Below, piece after piece: positions 7,829-17,942 of a stretch of 64,000 bases of DNA. Below the pieces are notes generated by a model. It saw only the letters and a program-made list of their open reading frames with translations, made no database searches and was not told where the DNA came from. Position numbers and translations under genes: made by a program. Numbering within the stretch: position 1 is the first letter of the stretch; the number at the start of each line of letters is the position of its first letter. The stretch covers positions 1 through 64,000 of the IMG/VR virus record IMGVR_UViG_3300029787_005452, one strand, 5' to 3'. Origin of the DNA: a virus.

Positions 7829-8130
7829 CAGAACTGATTTAGATTGCTGAAATAAGCAGATCTAAAGTAAACTGATCCAGAAATATATTGTGAATTAGTC
7901 TTAGCACTTACTTCATTTGTATTAGTAATACCTCTCAAAACCATACTTTCACTGGTTTTAATTAAAAAACGACGATCGTCAGTGGTATAATCATTATCAT
8001 AAATAAATAAATCTTGTCCTGATTTATTTGAAATTAAAACTTCACTAGCTGTAAAACCTGATAATGCAACCAAATTAGTATCAATTAGCATATTAAAAGT
8101 ATACGATTTATTTTTATTAACGAATGGCAT
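7828..8130 (-). CDS. Small beta-rich protein upstream of the split gene
   Basis: A 100-residue protein with alternating hydrophobic strands (SGFTASEVLISNKSGQDLFIYDN; ESMVLRGITN). It shares a divergent promoter region with gp13 and overlaps the start of the next gene by one base (TGATG). It looks like a small virion accessory protein. No family is recognised. Confidence 0.55.
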   Translation of the reverse strand: MPFVNKNKSYTFNMLIDTNLVALSGFTASEVLISNKSGQDLFIYDNDYTTDDRRFLIKTSESMVLRGITNTNEVSAKTNSQYISGSVYFRSAYFSNLNQF

Positions 8131-8170
8131 ATAATTATTTAATATAATTGATAACTAATTAAATAATTAT
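8131..8170. promoter_or_regulatory. Divergent late-type promoter pair
   Basis: Near-mirror TTAAATAATTAT elements lead directly into ATG on both strands (minus start at 8130, plus start at 8171). The minus TTAAATA is at 8136-8142 and the plus one at 8159-8165. There is no room for long leaders or Shine-Dalgarno sites. Confidence 0.55.
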
Positions 8171-9376
8171 ATGTCAAAATGTGAAATATCTCCTATATCC
8201 GGATTCCAAAGTACTAATCTAAATTCAAAAGTAGATAACTTTAATAGACTTAGTGATAGAATATTGAGAACGTTAGGTTATCCTTTTGCTAATGTAGAAA
8301 TACATAGAGATCAATTATTTGAAAATATAAGTATTGCTATAGAATATTTTAGTAAGTTTGCTGGCTACACAAAAGAATACCTTATATTCGATAGTAATTT
8401 ATATACAAAAGATTATGGCATTAAAATAGACGATTTATTTACTTTACAAAATACTGATACATTTAGAGAACAAAAAGATTTAAAAACTCTTAATAAAGAT
8501 TTCAACAAAGATATAGAAAATAATTCTCTTTTTGTATCAACTTCTGCAATACCAGGGTCTTTATTCCTGTCATCTTCAGCATTATCATCTACCTTTTACG
8601 ATAATATAACCGGTAGCTTTACTAGTATATCTGCTAATGATATATTTACAACTGATTTTTATAATGCATTAACCCAATTTTCAGATAATGAAACTCTATC
8701 TGGTATTGGTAGCTTATTTTTAGAAAAGAAACAGCAAGGGTTTACTGTAAAAGGTTCGTTAACATCTGTTGATGGTAATCCTAATACCGATAGTTCATAC
8801 AATAATAGCTTTGATTATGATATAATGGATTATAGAAAAGTAATGGCAGTTACTGATTTTGAAGAAGGTTCAACAACAGGTATCAATACTCTTTTTACTA
8901 TCGAGCAAACATTGGCTCAGCAAACATATTTTAGTTATGCTATGGGTAATTATGGTTTTGATTTAATTAGTTGGTATACTTTAAAGAACTGGTTAGAAAC
9001 TAGAGAAAAAATGTTAGCTACTAAACGTTCATATAGTTTTGATGAAAGAACGCAACTTCTAAGAATGTACCCTCAACCAAATGCAAGTAGTGATGTTAGA
9101 TTTTTTGGTGTAGTATCGTGCTACGTTGAACGACCTATAAGAGATATATTAAAAGAGCTTTGGGTATATCAATATTCATTAGCATTAACTAAAATGGCAG
9201 TTGCAAATATAAGAGGTAAGTATGGTAATGTAACTCTATTTGGAGGAGGTAGTTTAAATTCTTCAGACTTAATGACACAAGGATTAGCAGAGAAAGAAAA
9301 ATTAGAAGAACAGTTAATGACTGGTTCAGCTCCTGGTCAAGGAGATGCAGATCCACCTCTATTCTTTGTTGGTTAA
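8171..9376 (+). CDS. 13: gp13-like neck protein
   Basis: A 401-residue protein. The N-terminus resembles T4-type gp13 (RILRTLGYPFANVEIHRDQLFENISIAIEYF, abridged), and the second half keeps the family order: YFSYAMGNYGFDLISW, a FDERTQLLRMYPQP strand, VVSCYVERPIRD, KMAVANIRGKYGNVTLFGG and a C-terminus LFFVG. gp13 helps complete the head-neck joint. The middle (residues 100-200) is a Ser/Thr-rich insertion. It belongs with gp15, portal and gp4, and starts at a late-type element. Confidence 0.8.
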   Translation: MSKCEISPISGFQSTNLNSKVDNFNRLSDRILRTLGYPFANVEIHRDQLFENISIAIEYFSKFAGYTKEYLIFDSNLYTKDYGIKIDDLFTLQNTDTFREQKDLKTLNKDFNKDIENNSLFVSTSAIPGSLFLSSSALSSTFYDNITGSFTSISANDIFTTDFYNALTQFSDNETLSGIGSLFLEKKQQGFTVKGSLTSVDGNPNTDSSYNNSFDYDIMDYRKVMAVTDFEEGSTTGINTLFTIEQTLAQQTYFSYAMGNYGFDLISWYTLKNWLETREKMLATKRSYSFDERTQLLRMYPQPNASSDVRFFGVVSCYVERPIRDILKELWVYQYSLALTKMAVANIRGKYGNVTLFGGGSLNSSDLMTQGLAEKEKLEEQLMTGSAPGQGDADPPLFFVG

Positions 9377-9895
9377 TTATTTAGCGTTAAATACTTCTAT
9401 TAGCTTTTGAATAACTATACTTGCATCTTCAACATCAATTGTTTGTGTTGTAGTTGTAGAGGATTTAACAGAAATTTCTTCTTCCGTTTCATAATCGCCG
9501 TAAACGTCTTCACCCTCACTAAATGATAGATCAAGTTCTTCTTCTTTATCATCATCTATAATTTGAGTTATAGGTTGTGTACACCCAATATCGGTTAATA
9601 TTACACTTAATAATTGATTTGTATAGCTTTCTTCTTTAGCTCTACCAACAAAATCTATAATTTCTGATTGAGTAAATTTACCTTTTAAATCACTTATAGG
9701 ATTTTTAAAACTACCATACGATAGTAAAGGTAAATATTTTATAGTTATATCAGCCGAGTCTTTTATTAAGAAGTAAGCACCTTTTTTATTAATGGTTACT
9801 CCAGTATCAGGTTTATCAAATGCAATTTTAGCAGGTCGCATTAAATTTCTTTGTCTTATTTCACTATTTTTAATGATTTTCTCTTCAAATGTCAT
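9377..9895 (-). CDS. Hypothetical acidic protein between gp13 and gp4
   Basis: From MTFEEK the protein has 172 residues. It has a basic N-terminal half and a very acidic, Thr-rich linker (about residues 112-150), then a short C-terminal helix (ASIVIQKLIEVF). The ATG lies 5 nt from an AATAAATA late-type element, which decides this start over the longer frame. It is divergent to gp4, overlapping its likely 5' end. No function is recognised. Confidence 0.6.
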   Translation of the reverse strand: MTFEEKIIKNSEIRQRNLMRPAKIAFDKPDTGVTINKKGAYFLIKDSADITIKYLPLLSYGSFKNPISDLKGKFTQSEIIDFVGRAKEESYTNQLLSVILTDIGCTQPITQIIDDDKEEELDLSFSEGEDVYGDYETEEEISVKSSTTTTQTIDVEDASIVIQKLIEVFNAK

Positions 9896-10355
9896 AACTA
9901 TATTTATTAAAAAGAATAAAAAATTTAGACAAGGCATTTTTAAACCTATTAATTCAAAAAAATATATCGGTAAAGGTAACCCTACATATCGCTCTGGGTG
10001 GGAATTAAAATTTTTTAGATGGGCTGATTTAAACGAAAATATATTAGCGTGGGGAAGTGAGAATATTATTATACCTTATTTGAACCCTTTAGATGGTAAA
10101 GTTCATAGATATTTTGTTGATAATTATATTGTATTCAAAGATATAAATGGTAATAAAAATAAATTCTTAATAGAAATAAAACCAAGTAAGCAAACTCAAC
10201 GACCGGTTAAGACAAAATATAAAAAACAAAAAACTATATTATACGAGCAAAAAATGTATGTACAAAATACTGCAAAGTGGAAAGCTGCTAATGAATGGTC
10301 CAAAAAGAAAAATTGTAAGTTTCTTATACTAACTGAAAAAGAATTAAACATATAA
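9873..10355 (+). CDS. 4: gp4-like head completion protein
   Basis: About 160 residues matching T4-type gp4: NPTYRSGWELKFFRWADLN, AWGSENIIIPYLNPLDGKVHR (abridged), FVDNYIVFKD and FLIEIKPSKQT. The D...E-x-K arrangement suggests a restriction-endonuclease-like fold. gp4 acts at head completion and protection of DNA ends in T4. The start is uncertain: I used the ATG at 9873, which overlaps the divergent gene by 23 bp, but an ATT near 9907 is also possible since the conserved part begins soon after. Confidence 0.78.
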   Translation: MIFSSNVITIFIKKNKKFRQGIFKPINSKKYIGKGNPTYRSGWELKFFRWADLNENILAWGSENIIIPYLNPLDGKVHRYFVDNYIVFKDINGNKNKFLIEIKPSKQTQRPVKTKYKKQKTILYEQKMYVQNTAKWKAANEWSKKKNCKFLILTEKELNI

Positions 10356-10389
10356 TTGAATAACACATATTTTGACCTAAATATCCTAT

Positions 10390-13300
10390 ATGCATGCAGG
10401 TTGTCAAGTAAATAATATTGATATAGATTTAATCTATTCAGATACTATTGAAGAAAATATTATTTCTATCAATACAAAAAAAGAATTATTCTTTGACGTT
10501 TATGAATGCACGGTAAATGATGAAAAATTAGTTTTAGAAAAGGTAGGTGACTCTGAATTAGGTCCAAAAGTCTTACTAGAAATTAATATTGAAGGTAAAA
10601 AATATTCTGCAGAAGCTATTTTAGTAGATAATGGTACAACTTATATCGAGCTAAATAAAGAAAATATATATTTTATTAGAACTATACCTGAAGAAAATGT
10701 AACTGTTGAAAATAATGAAATTGAAGAGGTTAATACTGAAGAAGAAACATCAGATAACTTAGAAGTTAATTATGAAAATATAATTGAACATCATGTTAAT
10801 AATAAGTTAGTTTTTTTACATGAACTTGAAGAACAATTTGAAGAAAAAATTGTATCTTTAAAAGATGATATTTCTAATAAATTAGATTTATTTTTTGAAA
10901 AGTTAGAAGATAAAAAAAAAGTAATAGTTGAAAAAAAATTAGAAAAAATAACTGCTAATTTAGATGAAAAATTTACTACCCTTCGATCAGAACTTCAAGG
11001 GGTAGAAGACTTTAGTAAAGAAAATATCGATAAAATTTTAGAAAATAAGATTATTGAGATCGATAATAGTGTAAGTTTATTTTTAGAAGGTATAACTAAA
11101 GAGTATAAAAATAAAATTATTTCTAGTGATAAAAAAATTACTCATAATTTTTTAGAATTAAATTCTATAAAAGATAAATTAAAAGAAAGTAATAGTGTAA
11201 CAAACAAAAAATTTGAAGATTTAAATCTTTTAAAAGAAAAACTATTACAACAAGATGAATTAGTTTTAAAGAATCAGGAACTTAAAAAATTTATTACTGA
11301 AGAGTTTGAAAATATTGATAGTAAGTTTAAAAATTTATCAGAAGAAGAAAGTAAAAAATATGATGAATTATTAGCTGCAGTTAATAATAAAGATGTTGTA
11401 GAGTATAAAACTATCTTAAAAGAAAAAATACAAGATGTAGAACTAACTCAAATAAAAGAGTCTTTACAAGAAGAAATCAGTAGTGCATTAAAAGGTGATA
11501 TAGTTTCTTTAAAAAGGTATGTAGAAATGTCTTCCGGCGGCGGTAGTACTGCAAAACAATTCGCTGCTGGTGGTACAATGGACGGTACTTTAAATGTTAA
11601 TGGTGATATATTATCTGGAGGAACTAACTTAATTGATGTTTTTAATACTGATACTTCTATTAATTTACAAGATGTTACTAATAACGGGAATACTACTACA
11701 AATTTAATTAGTAGTAATAATACTATTGTTGCTGATACTATACTTGCTACTAATATTTTATCTAGTACTAATTTAGATATAGGGTTTGAATTATCAGGTT
11801 TTAATGTTACTGGTGATTTATCAGCTAGTGGTAATATATCTAGCAGTAGTTTAATTACATCAGCTTTATCTACAGATGGTATAGATGCAAAATTTACCGA
11901 TAATGTAATTATTGCTGGTGATTTAGATATCGGGTTTCCTAATGAAAATGAAAATCAATGTATAGTAATACATGGTAGTACCTCTTCTGGTAAAAGAACA
12001 ATGTTAAAGCAAGACGGCGATAAATTTTGTCTTTCACCTCAAGTAGGTAATCAAACTTTAATATTAGGTAGTGGTTCTAATAACGTAACTTGTATGTGTG
12101 GTAATGCATCTCATGAAGTAAGAATGCCAACTAAGGTTAGTATAGGTATAACAGGTGGTACTGAAAAATTAACCGTTGCAGGTAACATAAGTGCAAGTGG
12201 TAATTTATCTGCAGCAGAAATAAAAGGTACTAAATTAATCTCAACTGGTAATGTAGAACTTGGTGGTAATATTTTAGATACTGATGCAAATGAACTAATA
12301 AATATTGCGTCTAATGATATTACCTTTGTTGGTAAACATATTAAATCTGGTTTTGGTTTAGGAGTAAGAAATCAACGAGGTAATGCAAAAGGTATGGACT
12401 GTAGTACGGGTTCTAATACATATAATTTAGGAATTTTTAACTGTAGTGTGGAAGCTATAACTATAGATAATACTGGTAATGTTGGTATAGGTACTACAGC
12501 CCCTAATAATCAACTTACTGTTTCGGGTAGTATATCATCTACTAGTCTTGCATCTGTATCAGCATTAAATGTTGCAGGTGGCCAAATTAACTTTGGTGAT
12601 AGAACAAGCAATGATATACTTATAAAGGCTGAATCTGATTCAAACGATTTAACTTTATTTAGAGCTGCATCGTTTGCAGATAGTGTAGGGGTAAGTTTAA
12701 AATATCTGGGTTCGGGTAGTGATGATGAAAATATATTTGAAATTAAAACTGATGCTGGTGGTTCATTAAAAATAGATAATAGTGGTGACGTTGGCATTAA
12801 TACCGCTCCAATTGATGGTAAAGATTTAACTGCAGATGAAGTAGTGGTTAATACTAATTTAGGTATAGGAACTACAGCACCCTCACAATTATTACATGTA
12901 TCTGGTGGCAAAGCCCTTGTTGAACAAACTAGTTCTGCAGGCTCTGTTATAGTCAATAGAACTGATGGTAGATCTACTGCATTGGTTGCAGCTGGATTAG
13001 AGTCAGCGCTTTTATACGATAGTGGTGGATTTTTTAGTATTCAAGCTAGAAGTGGTAGTGATGTTTTGGTTGGCAATGGAGACACTAATGATGAGGTTAT
13101 AAGAATTGACTCTTCTGGCAACGTTGGTATAGGAAGAACAGATCCAAGTAAGTTATTAGATATAAAAGATGGCGATTTTAGAATTTCTTCTACTGAACCA
13201 AAAATATTTTTAAATGACACAAATAATAATTCCGATTTTAGTATTAAGAATAATAATGGTAGTTTTCAAATTTCCGATACAACCAATGGGCCGACTAGAC

Positions 13301-15219
13301 TGGCTATTGATTCTTCTGGTAATGTTGGTATAGGAACTAATTCACCTAATGAAGCTTTAACAGTTGTAGGTAGTATATCAGCAACTGGCCTTGCATCAGT
13401 ATCATCATTAGAAATTATTTCTGACGGAAGTTCTTCAAGCGATAACTCGCCATTCAAATTTGAAGTTGCTGCTGATAGAAAAAATACTGCGACTACTGCT
13501 CTGTACATTTACCCTAAAGATACAACCAACCATAGAGTATATTTTCAAAATCCTGCGCAAGATAGAAATTCATACGCAGTTAATTTTTCAGGGTTAACTC
13601 AAATTGAAGACACACCAGCATTTAACAATTTAACTGCAAAAAGTACTACCACAAATGGTGATAACTTTGGTTTAGGTACTGTTACAGCAGGTACAGGTGT
13701 AAGAAGAAGTGGTACAACTGACAATTTTGATTTATTTGTAAGTCATTCATCTAATACGCCAGACTTTGTATTCCATACTAAAACTGGTGGGTTCTTTTCA
13801 TCTGATAGTCAGCTTGATGGTACAAATGAGGTTATGAGACTAACCAATGATGGTAAAGTTGGGATAGGAACTGCAACACCTAATGTAGCTTTAACAGTTG
13901 CAGGTAACATATCAGCAACTAATACAATTGCTTCTTCAGCAGGTCATTTTGCAGATGCTGTTGGAGATGGCAAGGTTCTTATTGGTCATACAACATCATT
14001 GCATAACACCGCTGACTTAGAAATTTCGAGTGCTGGCACTGCTAGAATAATGTTAAAAGATTCAGATGATTCGGATCTACACGCATTTATAGATAAAAAT
14101 CACGCACAATTAAGCTTAATCTCTCAATATAATACCAGCCATGGTACAATAGCTCTTAGGTCTTTTAACGGAACAACTACCAGAACAAATTTATTCATTG
14201 CTGTAGATGGAGATGTTGGTATAGGAACTACAGCACCTGGTGCAAAATTAACAGTAGCTGGTAATATATCAGCAAGTGGAGGGTTATCAGCTACTAAAAT
14301 AATTGGAGGTATAAATAATAATAATTCAGGACCTGATTCTTTTATTGGTGGTGGTGCATCTTTAAGTGCATTAGGTAACTGTTCAGTAGTTACAGGTGGT
14401 AAACAAAATATAGCAACTGTAGCTTATGCTACTGTAGGTGGTGGTATTGGTAACCGTTCTACAGGTATTTATGGTTCAACCGTAGGAGGAGGTTACTTTA
14501 ACTTTGCTACCGGTTATTCTTCTACCGTAGCAGGTGGTCAAAACAATCGTGCTCAATGTACAGGTTCATTTATAGGGGGTGGTTCTAGTAATTATGCAAC
14601 TGGGTTTCGTTCATCTGCTGTAGGAGGTACATATAATAGAGCTATTGGGCAAAATAGTATTGTAGGTGGAGGTTATACTAATAGAGCATGTGCAAATAAT
14701 TCTTCGGTATTAGGGGGTCATAGTAATTTAAACTCAGGATTATGTAGTTCTATTTTAGGAGGTGCTAATAATTGTATTAATACTGGCCATAATTGTTCTT
14801 TTATTATTGGTACAGGTATAACATCTAGTGCAGCATGTACAACTTTTGTTAATAATTTAACTTCATTGGGAACATTAGATGGTTGTTCTATAGAATCAAA
14901 AAATGGATTTAAAATTGGAGAAGATGCAATAGTAACTTATAATACTTCATTTACTTTACCTTTATCAGATAATGGTAGAACCACTCTTTTAGATACAACT
15001 AGCGGTTCAATAGTCGTAACCGTTCCTAATTTAGAAACAGGCTTTAGTAATAGATTTATAAAGGAAGCTGGAGCAGCTCCTGTTGTATTTAGCGTAGGTA
15101 ATGGGTTAAGTGCACTTGGTAGTTATCAAGATAGAAATCAATTGAATATAATATATGCGCAAGCGGATATATTTTATAAGAATGAAAATTATGCATTTAT
15201 AGGGGGTAATTTAGAATGA
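10390..15219 (+). CDS. Giant modular tail fibre (1609 residues)
   Basis: Domain order by eye: an N-terminal beta domain (1-100), an acidic linker, a long coiled coil rich in K, E, L and I (about 125-380), then a beta-solenoid region containing about seven units of the form G-N-V-G-I-G-T-T-A-P...LTVxGxISA (about 700-1290), then a run of IxGGxxNxAxGxxSxVxGG repeats (about 1304-1477), then a globular C-terminus. This layout is typical of phage long fibres or adhesin shafts. A CTAAATA element lies just before the ATG. The next gene starts within its stop codon, so fibre and tip protein are co-expressed. Confidence 0.85.
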   Translation: MHAGCQVNNIDIDLIYSDTIEENIISINTKKELFFDVYECTVNDEKLVLEKVGDSELGPKVLLEINIEGKKYSAEAILVDNGTTYIELNKENIYFIRTIPEENVTVENNEIEEVNTEEETSDNLEVNYENIIEHHVNNKLVFLHELEEQFEEKIVSLKDDISNKLDLFFEKLEDKKKVIVEKKLEKITANLDEKFTTLRSELQGVEDFSKENIDKILENKIIEIDNSVSLFLEGITKEYKNKIISSDKKITHNFLELNSIKDKLKESNSVTNKKFEDLNLLKEKLLQQDELVLKNQELKKFITEEFENIDSKFKNLSEEESKKYDELLAAVNNKDVVEYKTILKEKIQDVELTQIKESLQEEISSALKGDIVSLKRYVEMSSGGGSTAKQFAAGGTMDGTLNVNGDILSGGTNLIDVFNTDTSINLQDVTNNGNTTTNLISSNNTIVADTILATNILSSTNLDIGFELSGFNVTGDLSASGNISSSSLITSALSTDGIDAKFTDNVIIAGDLDIGFPNENENQCIVIHGSTSSGKRTMLKQDGDKFCLSPQVGNQTLILGSGSNNVTCMCGNASHEVRMPTKVSIGITGGTEKLTVAGNISASGNLSAAEIKGTKLISTGNVELGGNILDTDANELINIASNDITFVGKHIKSGFGLGVRNQRGNAKGMDCSTGSNTYNLGIFNCSVEAITIDNTGNVGIGTTAPNNQLTVSGSISSTSLASVSALNVAGGQINFGDRTSNDILIKAESDSNDLTLFRAASFADSVGVSLKYLGSGSDDENIFEIKTDAGGSLKIDNSGDVGINTAPIDGKDLTADEVVVNTNLGIGTTAPSQLLHVSGGKALVEQTSSAGSVIVNRTDGRSTALVAAGLESALLYDSGGFFSIQARSGSDVLVGNGDTNDEVIRIDSSGNVGIGRTDPSKLLDIKDGDFRISSTEPKIFLNDTNNNSDFSIKNNNGSFQISDTTNGPTRLAIDSSGNVGIGTNSPNEALTVVGSISATGLASVSSLEIISDGSSSSDNSPFKFEVAADRKNTATTALYIYPKDTTNHRVYFQNPAQDRNSYAVNFSGLTQIEDTPAFNNLTAKSTTTNGDNFGLGTVTAGTGVRRSGTTDNFDLFVSHSSNTPDFVFHTKTGGFFSSDSQLDGTNEVMRLTNDGKVGIGTATPNVALTVAGNISATNTIASSAGHFADAVGDGKVLIGHTTSLHNTADLEISSAGTARIMLKDSDDSDLHAFIDKNHAQLSLISQYNTSHGTIALRSFNGTTTRTNLFIAVDGDVGIGTTAPGAKLTVAGNISASGGLSATKIIGGINNNNSGPDSFIGGGASLSALGNCSVVTGGKQNIATVAYATVGGGIGNRSTGIYGSTVGGGYFNFATGYSSTVAGGQNNRAQCTGSFIGGGSSNYATGFRSSAVGGTYNRAIGQNSIVGGGYTNRACANNSSVLGGHSNLNSGLCSSILGGANNCINTGHNCSFIIGTGITSSAACTTFVNNLTSLGTLDGCSIESKNGFKIGEDAIVTYNTSFTLPLSDNGRTTLLDTTSGSIVVTVPNLETGFSNRFIKEAGAAPVVFSVGNGLSALGSYQDRNQLNIIYAQADIFYKNENYAFIGGNLE

Positions 15220-17591
15220 TAGGAAGAACATTAGGACCAGCACCGTTATCAACATCTAACCTTGCTAATTTTTATTATAAAAGACCTCCAGAGTTTTTAG
15301 ACTTAGCAGTAATACCTAATAAAGGAGAGTCATCAGGAGTTACTGATATGTTTACATTTTTAGTAGCAGTATTTCCTGAACCTGATCCTAATGATTATCA
15401 ATACCAGATTTCAGGAGCTCCTTCTTTATCTGCTATTAATAATGTTGCTTTACATTGTGACGTTACCAATAGTGGTTCGTGGACAGTAGATTGGGGTGAT
15501 GGTAACCCAGCATTAACTGCATACCATTCTAACTTTTCTTCTGATACGGATGGGTTTGGGTCAAGCTATGGCATTACTGAATTATCTGCATCATATGAAG
15601 GTAAATCAGATGTTATAGTTCATACACCATTTGCCAGTGGTGATCCTAATAACGGAGGTGGTAGAGTAGAGATACAAAATACTTCTGTAAGTTTAGTTCA
15701 AGGAAATAATTATACAATTACCTTTGAATATTTTGCAGCTTCTGATTATAGTGGTAAATTTTGGGGGACTGAAGATGGTTTTTCAAATCGTGTAAGTATT
15801 TCTAATACACCAGCAATTGCCACAGGTTCGTGGTCAACTGCTACGCTTAATGTTTCTGCAACTCGGCCATCAAGTTCATCTATTCAGGATTTAAGAATAC
15901 GTCCGCAAGATACAACTGACGCATCATATGGTACTTTATCTGACCAAGTAGTTGGGGATAAACTAGCATTTAAAAATATAGAAGTAGTATTAGATAACAA
16001 CGGTTTAGGATATAGTTATCTTAACGGGGCAGAAATATACCATGTTTATAAATATGATGACTTACCAGCTTCAACAGAGTTTAGAGGTTATAGGCAAGTA
16101 GTTTTATCAGGGTTTCCTACTGATAGCAATAATTTATTTGGAGAAGTAAAAACTGATATAGATGGACCATTTGTACCTGGTTTTACAAGTAGTCATAGTA
16201 GAAACGGGTCAAATATTTTAGATATGGAAATAAGTAGTAGAAACGCTACTTCATTTGATATAGGTGGTAATTCTAGACCACATAAAATGTGCGAAAGGGT
16301 AGGGTTATATAATACAACAAGTAATAGATTAACTAATGCGCAAAATCAAATGTGGAGTGGTATGTCAAATTTGCAAGAAATAGCATTTGTACCTTATATG
16401 CATGTAGATAATACTGAAAGTCATTCTGGAGCATTTAGATATTGCAATAAACTAAGATATTTACCTGATGAATTTGCTGACCATACTAGATATTGGTTTT
16501 GGAATTCAGAGAGTTTTTATATTTGTTTTGATGCATGTTATAAATTAGAATATTTACCTGAAGGTATATTTACTGGCCGCGGCCATATAACTGAATTAAC
16601 CAATGTTAGAGAGTTTAGATATATGTTTAGATACTGTTATATGATAAAATATATACCAGAATTACCTACAAGAACAAGTGGTAGTTATATATCTGTAAGA
16701 GATGTATTCCGTGATTGTCAACATTTAAAACGACCACCTAAAAATTTTAGAGCTAATAATGTAACTTCATCATCAACAGATGGATTAAGAAATATGTTTT
16801 ATAATTGTATTGATTTTGAAGATTTTAACGATTGGAATTTATTAGATATGGATTCTACTGCTAAACAAAAAAATTCAATAAGAGTTGGAGGTTATATGTA
16901 TAATTGCGGTAGAGATTCTTTTTATACTGTTCCATGGGTAGGTTTATATTTAGATGAAATAAGTAAAGAAACTGATTATACTACTAATATTAATGGGGTT
17001 TGGAGATGCCATCGCGGTCCACAATTTTTTGCTAAAGAATATTATGAAAGAGGGTATATTGATTTTACTAGAGCAATAGATATGCAAGATCAGTTTAGCG
17101 GAAATTATTGTATTAAAGAATATCCAATAATACAAGTTTCACCTAATACATTAACTAATAATAATTCTATATATAGAACTTTTTTTGCTAACTATAATTT
17201 ACAAACTCTTACATTTTCAGGTTTTGCTGTAGATGAAACATTTGGTAATGGTGAATATTATCAAGCGTTCTATCAATGTCTTCAACTAAAAAGTATTATA
17301 GGTTTACCATGGAATGCTGCCAACGATAGTGGTGATTATAGTAATACTTTTAATAGTGTAAGAAATATAGGTCATTTTGGATTTCCTGGATTATCCTCTG
17401 ATCAAACTGGATTCAGTCAAAGTATAAATTTAAGTTATCAACCTCATGATTTACAAAGCATTGAAAATATATTTAGATATCTTAAAACTGGCTCTCATAC
17501 TATAACTTTAAATAATAATAATTATGCTGATGCAATACCGGCTACAATAGAGGCTATTGCAACGGATAAAGGCTGGACAGTAACACACTAA
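15216..17591 (+). CDS. Fibre or adhesin with BspA-like leucine-rich repeats
   Basis: A 791-residue protein overlapping the fibre gene by 4 nt (ATGA). The N-terminal third is beta-sandwich-like, with SGSWTVDWGDGNP resembling PKD or Ig-like domains. From about residue 385 it carries repeats such as AFRYCNKLRYLPDEF, CFDACYKLEYLPEGIF, MFRYCYMIKYIPELP, VFRDCQHLKRPPKNF, MFYNCIDFEDFNDW and AFYQCLQLKSIIGLP. This is the C-x-x-L-x-x-(I/L)-P pattern of BspA/DUF285-type LRRs found in bacterial surface proteins. It is probably the receptor-binding partner or tip of the giant fibre. Confidence 0.75.
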   Translation: MIGRTLGPAPLSTSNLANFYYKRPPEFLDLAVIPNKGESSGVTDMFTFLVAVFPEPDPNDYQYQISGAPSLSAINNVALHCDVTNSGSWTVDWGDGNPALTAYHSNFSSDTDGFGSSYGITELSASYEGKSDVIVHTPFASGDPNNGGGRVEIQNTSVSLVQGNNYTITFEYFAASDYSGKFWGTEDGFSNRVSISNTPAIATGSWSTATLNVSATRPSSSSIQDLRIRPQDTTDASYGTLSDQVVGDKLAFKNIEVVLDNNGLGYSYLNGAEIYHVYKYDDLPASTEFRGYRQVVLSGFPTDSNNLFGEVKTDIDGPFVPGFTSSHSRNGSNILDMEISSRNATSFDIGGNSRPHKMCERVGLYNTTSNRLTNAQNQMWSGMSNLQEIAFVPYMHVDNTESHSGAFRYCNKLRYLPDEFADHTRYWFWNSESFYICFDACYKLEYLPEGIFTGRGHITELTNVREFRYMFRYCYMIKYIPELPTRTSGSYISVRDVFRDCQHLKRPPKNFRANNVTSSSTDGLRNMFYNCIDFEDFNDWNLLDMDSTAKQKNSIRVGGYMYNCGRDSFYTVPWVGLYLDEISKETDYTTNINGVWRCHRGPQFFAKEYYERGYIDFTRAIDMQDQFSGNYCIKEYPIIQVSPNTLTNNNSIYRTFFANYNLQTLTFSGFAVDETFGNGEYYQAFYQCLQLKSIIGLPWNAANDSGDYSNTFNSVRNIGHFGFPGLSSDQTGFSQSINLSYQPHDLQSIENIFRYLKTGSHTITLNNNNYADAIPATIEAIATDKGWTVTH

Positions 17592-17606
17592 TTTATATAT
17601 ATTATT

Positions 17607-17909
17607 ATGAGCACTGAAACAGTAAGCCCTAGTACGTTTGATGGATTTTATATGAAGGATGGTCCAAGTGCAAGAACGGGAAGAATAATGTTATTTTGGG
17701 GTAAAAACTTAGTTAAATTTCCTGATGGTAATAAATTATTAAGAGAAAATCATGAATCATATTCTTATCCTATTAGTGGTTGGACTTGGTTTGATAGTTT
17801 ATCTGATTGCTGTAATAGTTTTGGTATTAATATTGAAGATTATGAACAAGAAATTTATGGTCCTTATTATGAAGCAATTACCGGTAAAGATCCTTTAGAG
17901 ATAATATAG
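17607..17909 (+). CDS. Small hypothetical protein between fibre and gp21
   Basis: A 100-residue acidic, aromatic-rich protein (WTWFDSLSDCCNSF; YGPYYEAITG). It begins shortly after the LRR fibre gene and precedes the late promoter of gp21. It could be a fibre assembly factor or virion component; no family is recognised. Confidence 0.55.
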   Translation: MSTETVSPSTFDGFYMKDGPSARTGRIMLFWGKNLVKFPDGNKLLRENHESYSYPISGWTWFDSLSDCCNSFGINIEDYEQEIYGPYYEAITGKDPLEII

Positions 17910-17929
17910 TGTAAAAATGTATACTTTTA

Positions 17930-17937
17930 TATAAATA
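17930..17937 (+). promoter_or_regulatory. Late-type promoter TATAAATA of gp21
   Basis: A perfect TATAAATA ends 5 nt before the ATG of the prohead protease gene, the same spacing as at 925, 60532 and 61819. Confidence 0.7.
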
Positions 17938-17942
17938 TTAAT

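Noticed and set aside
12510-13508. Minus-strand frames inside the giant fibre gene
   Set aside because: They are antisense shadows of the repeat region, reproducing the same pattern at each repeat; no promoter or start signal supports them.
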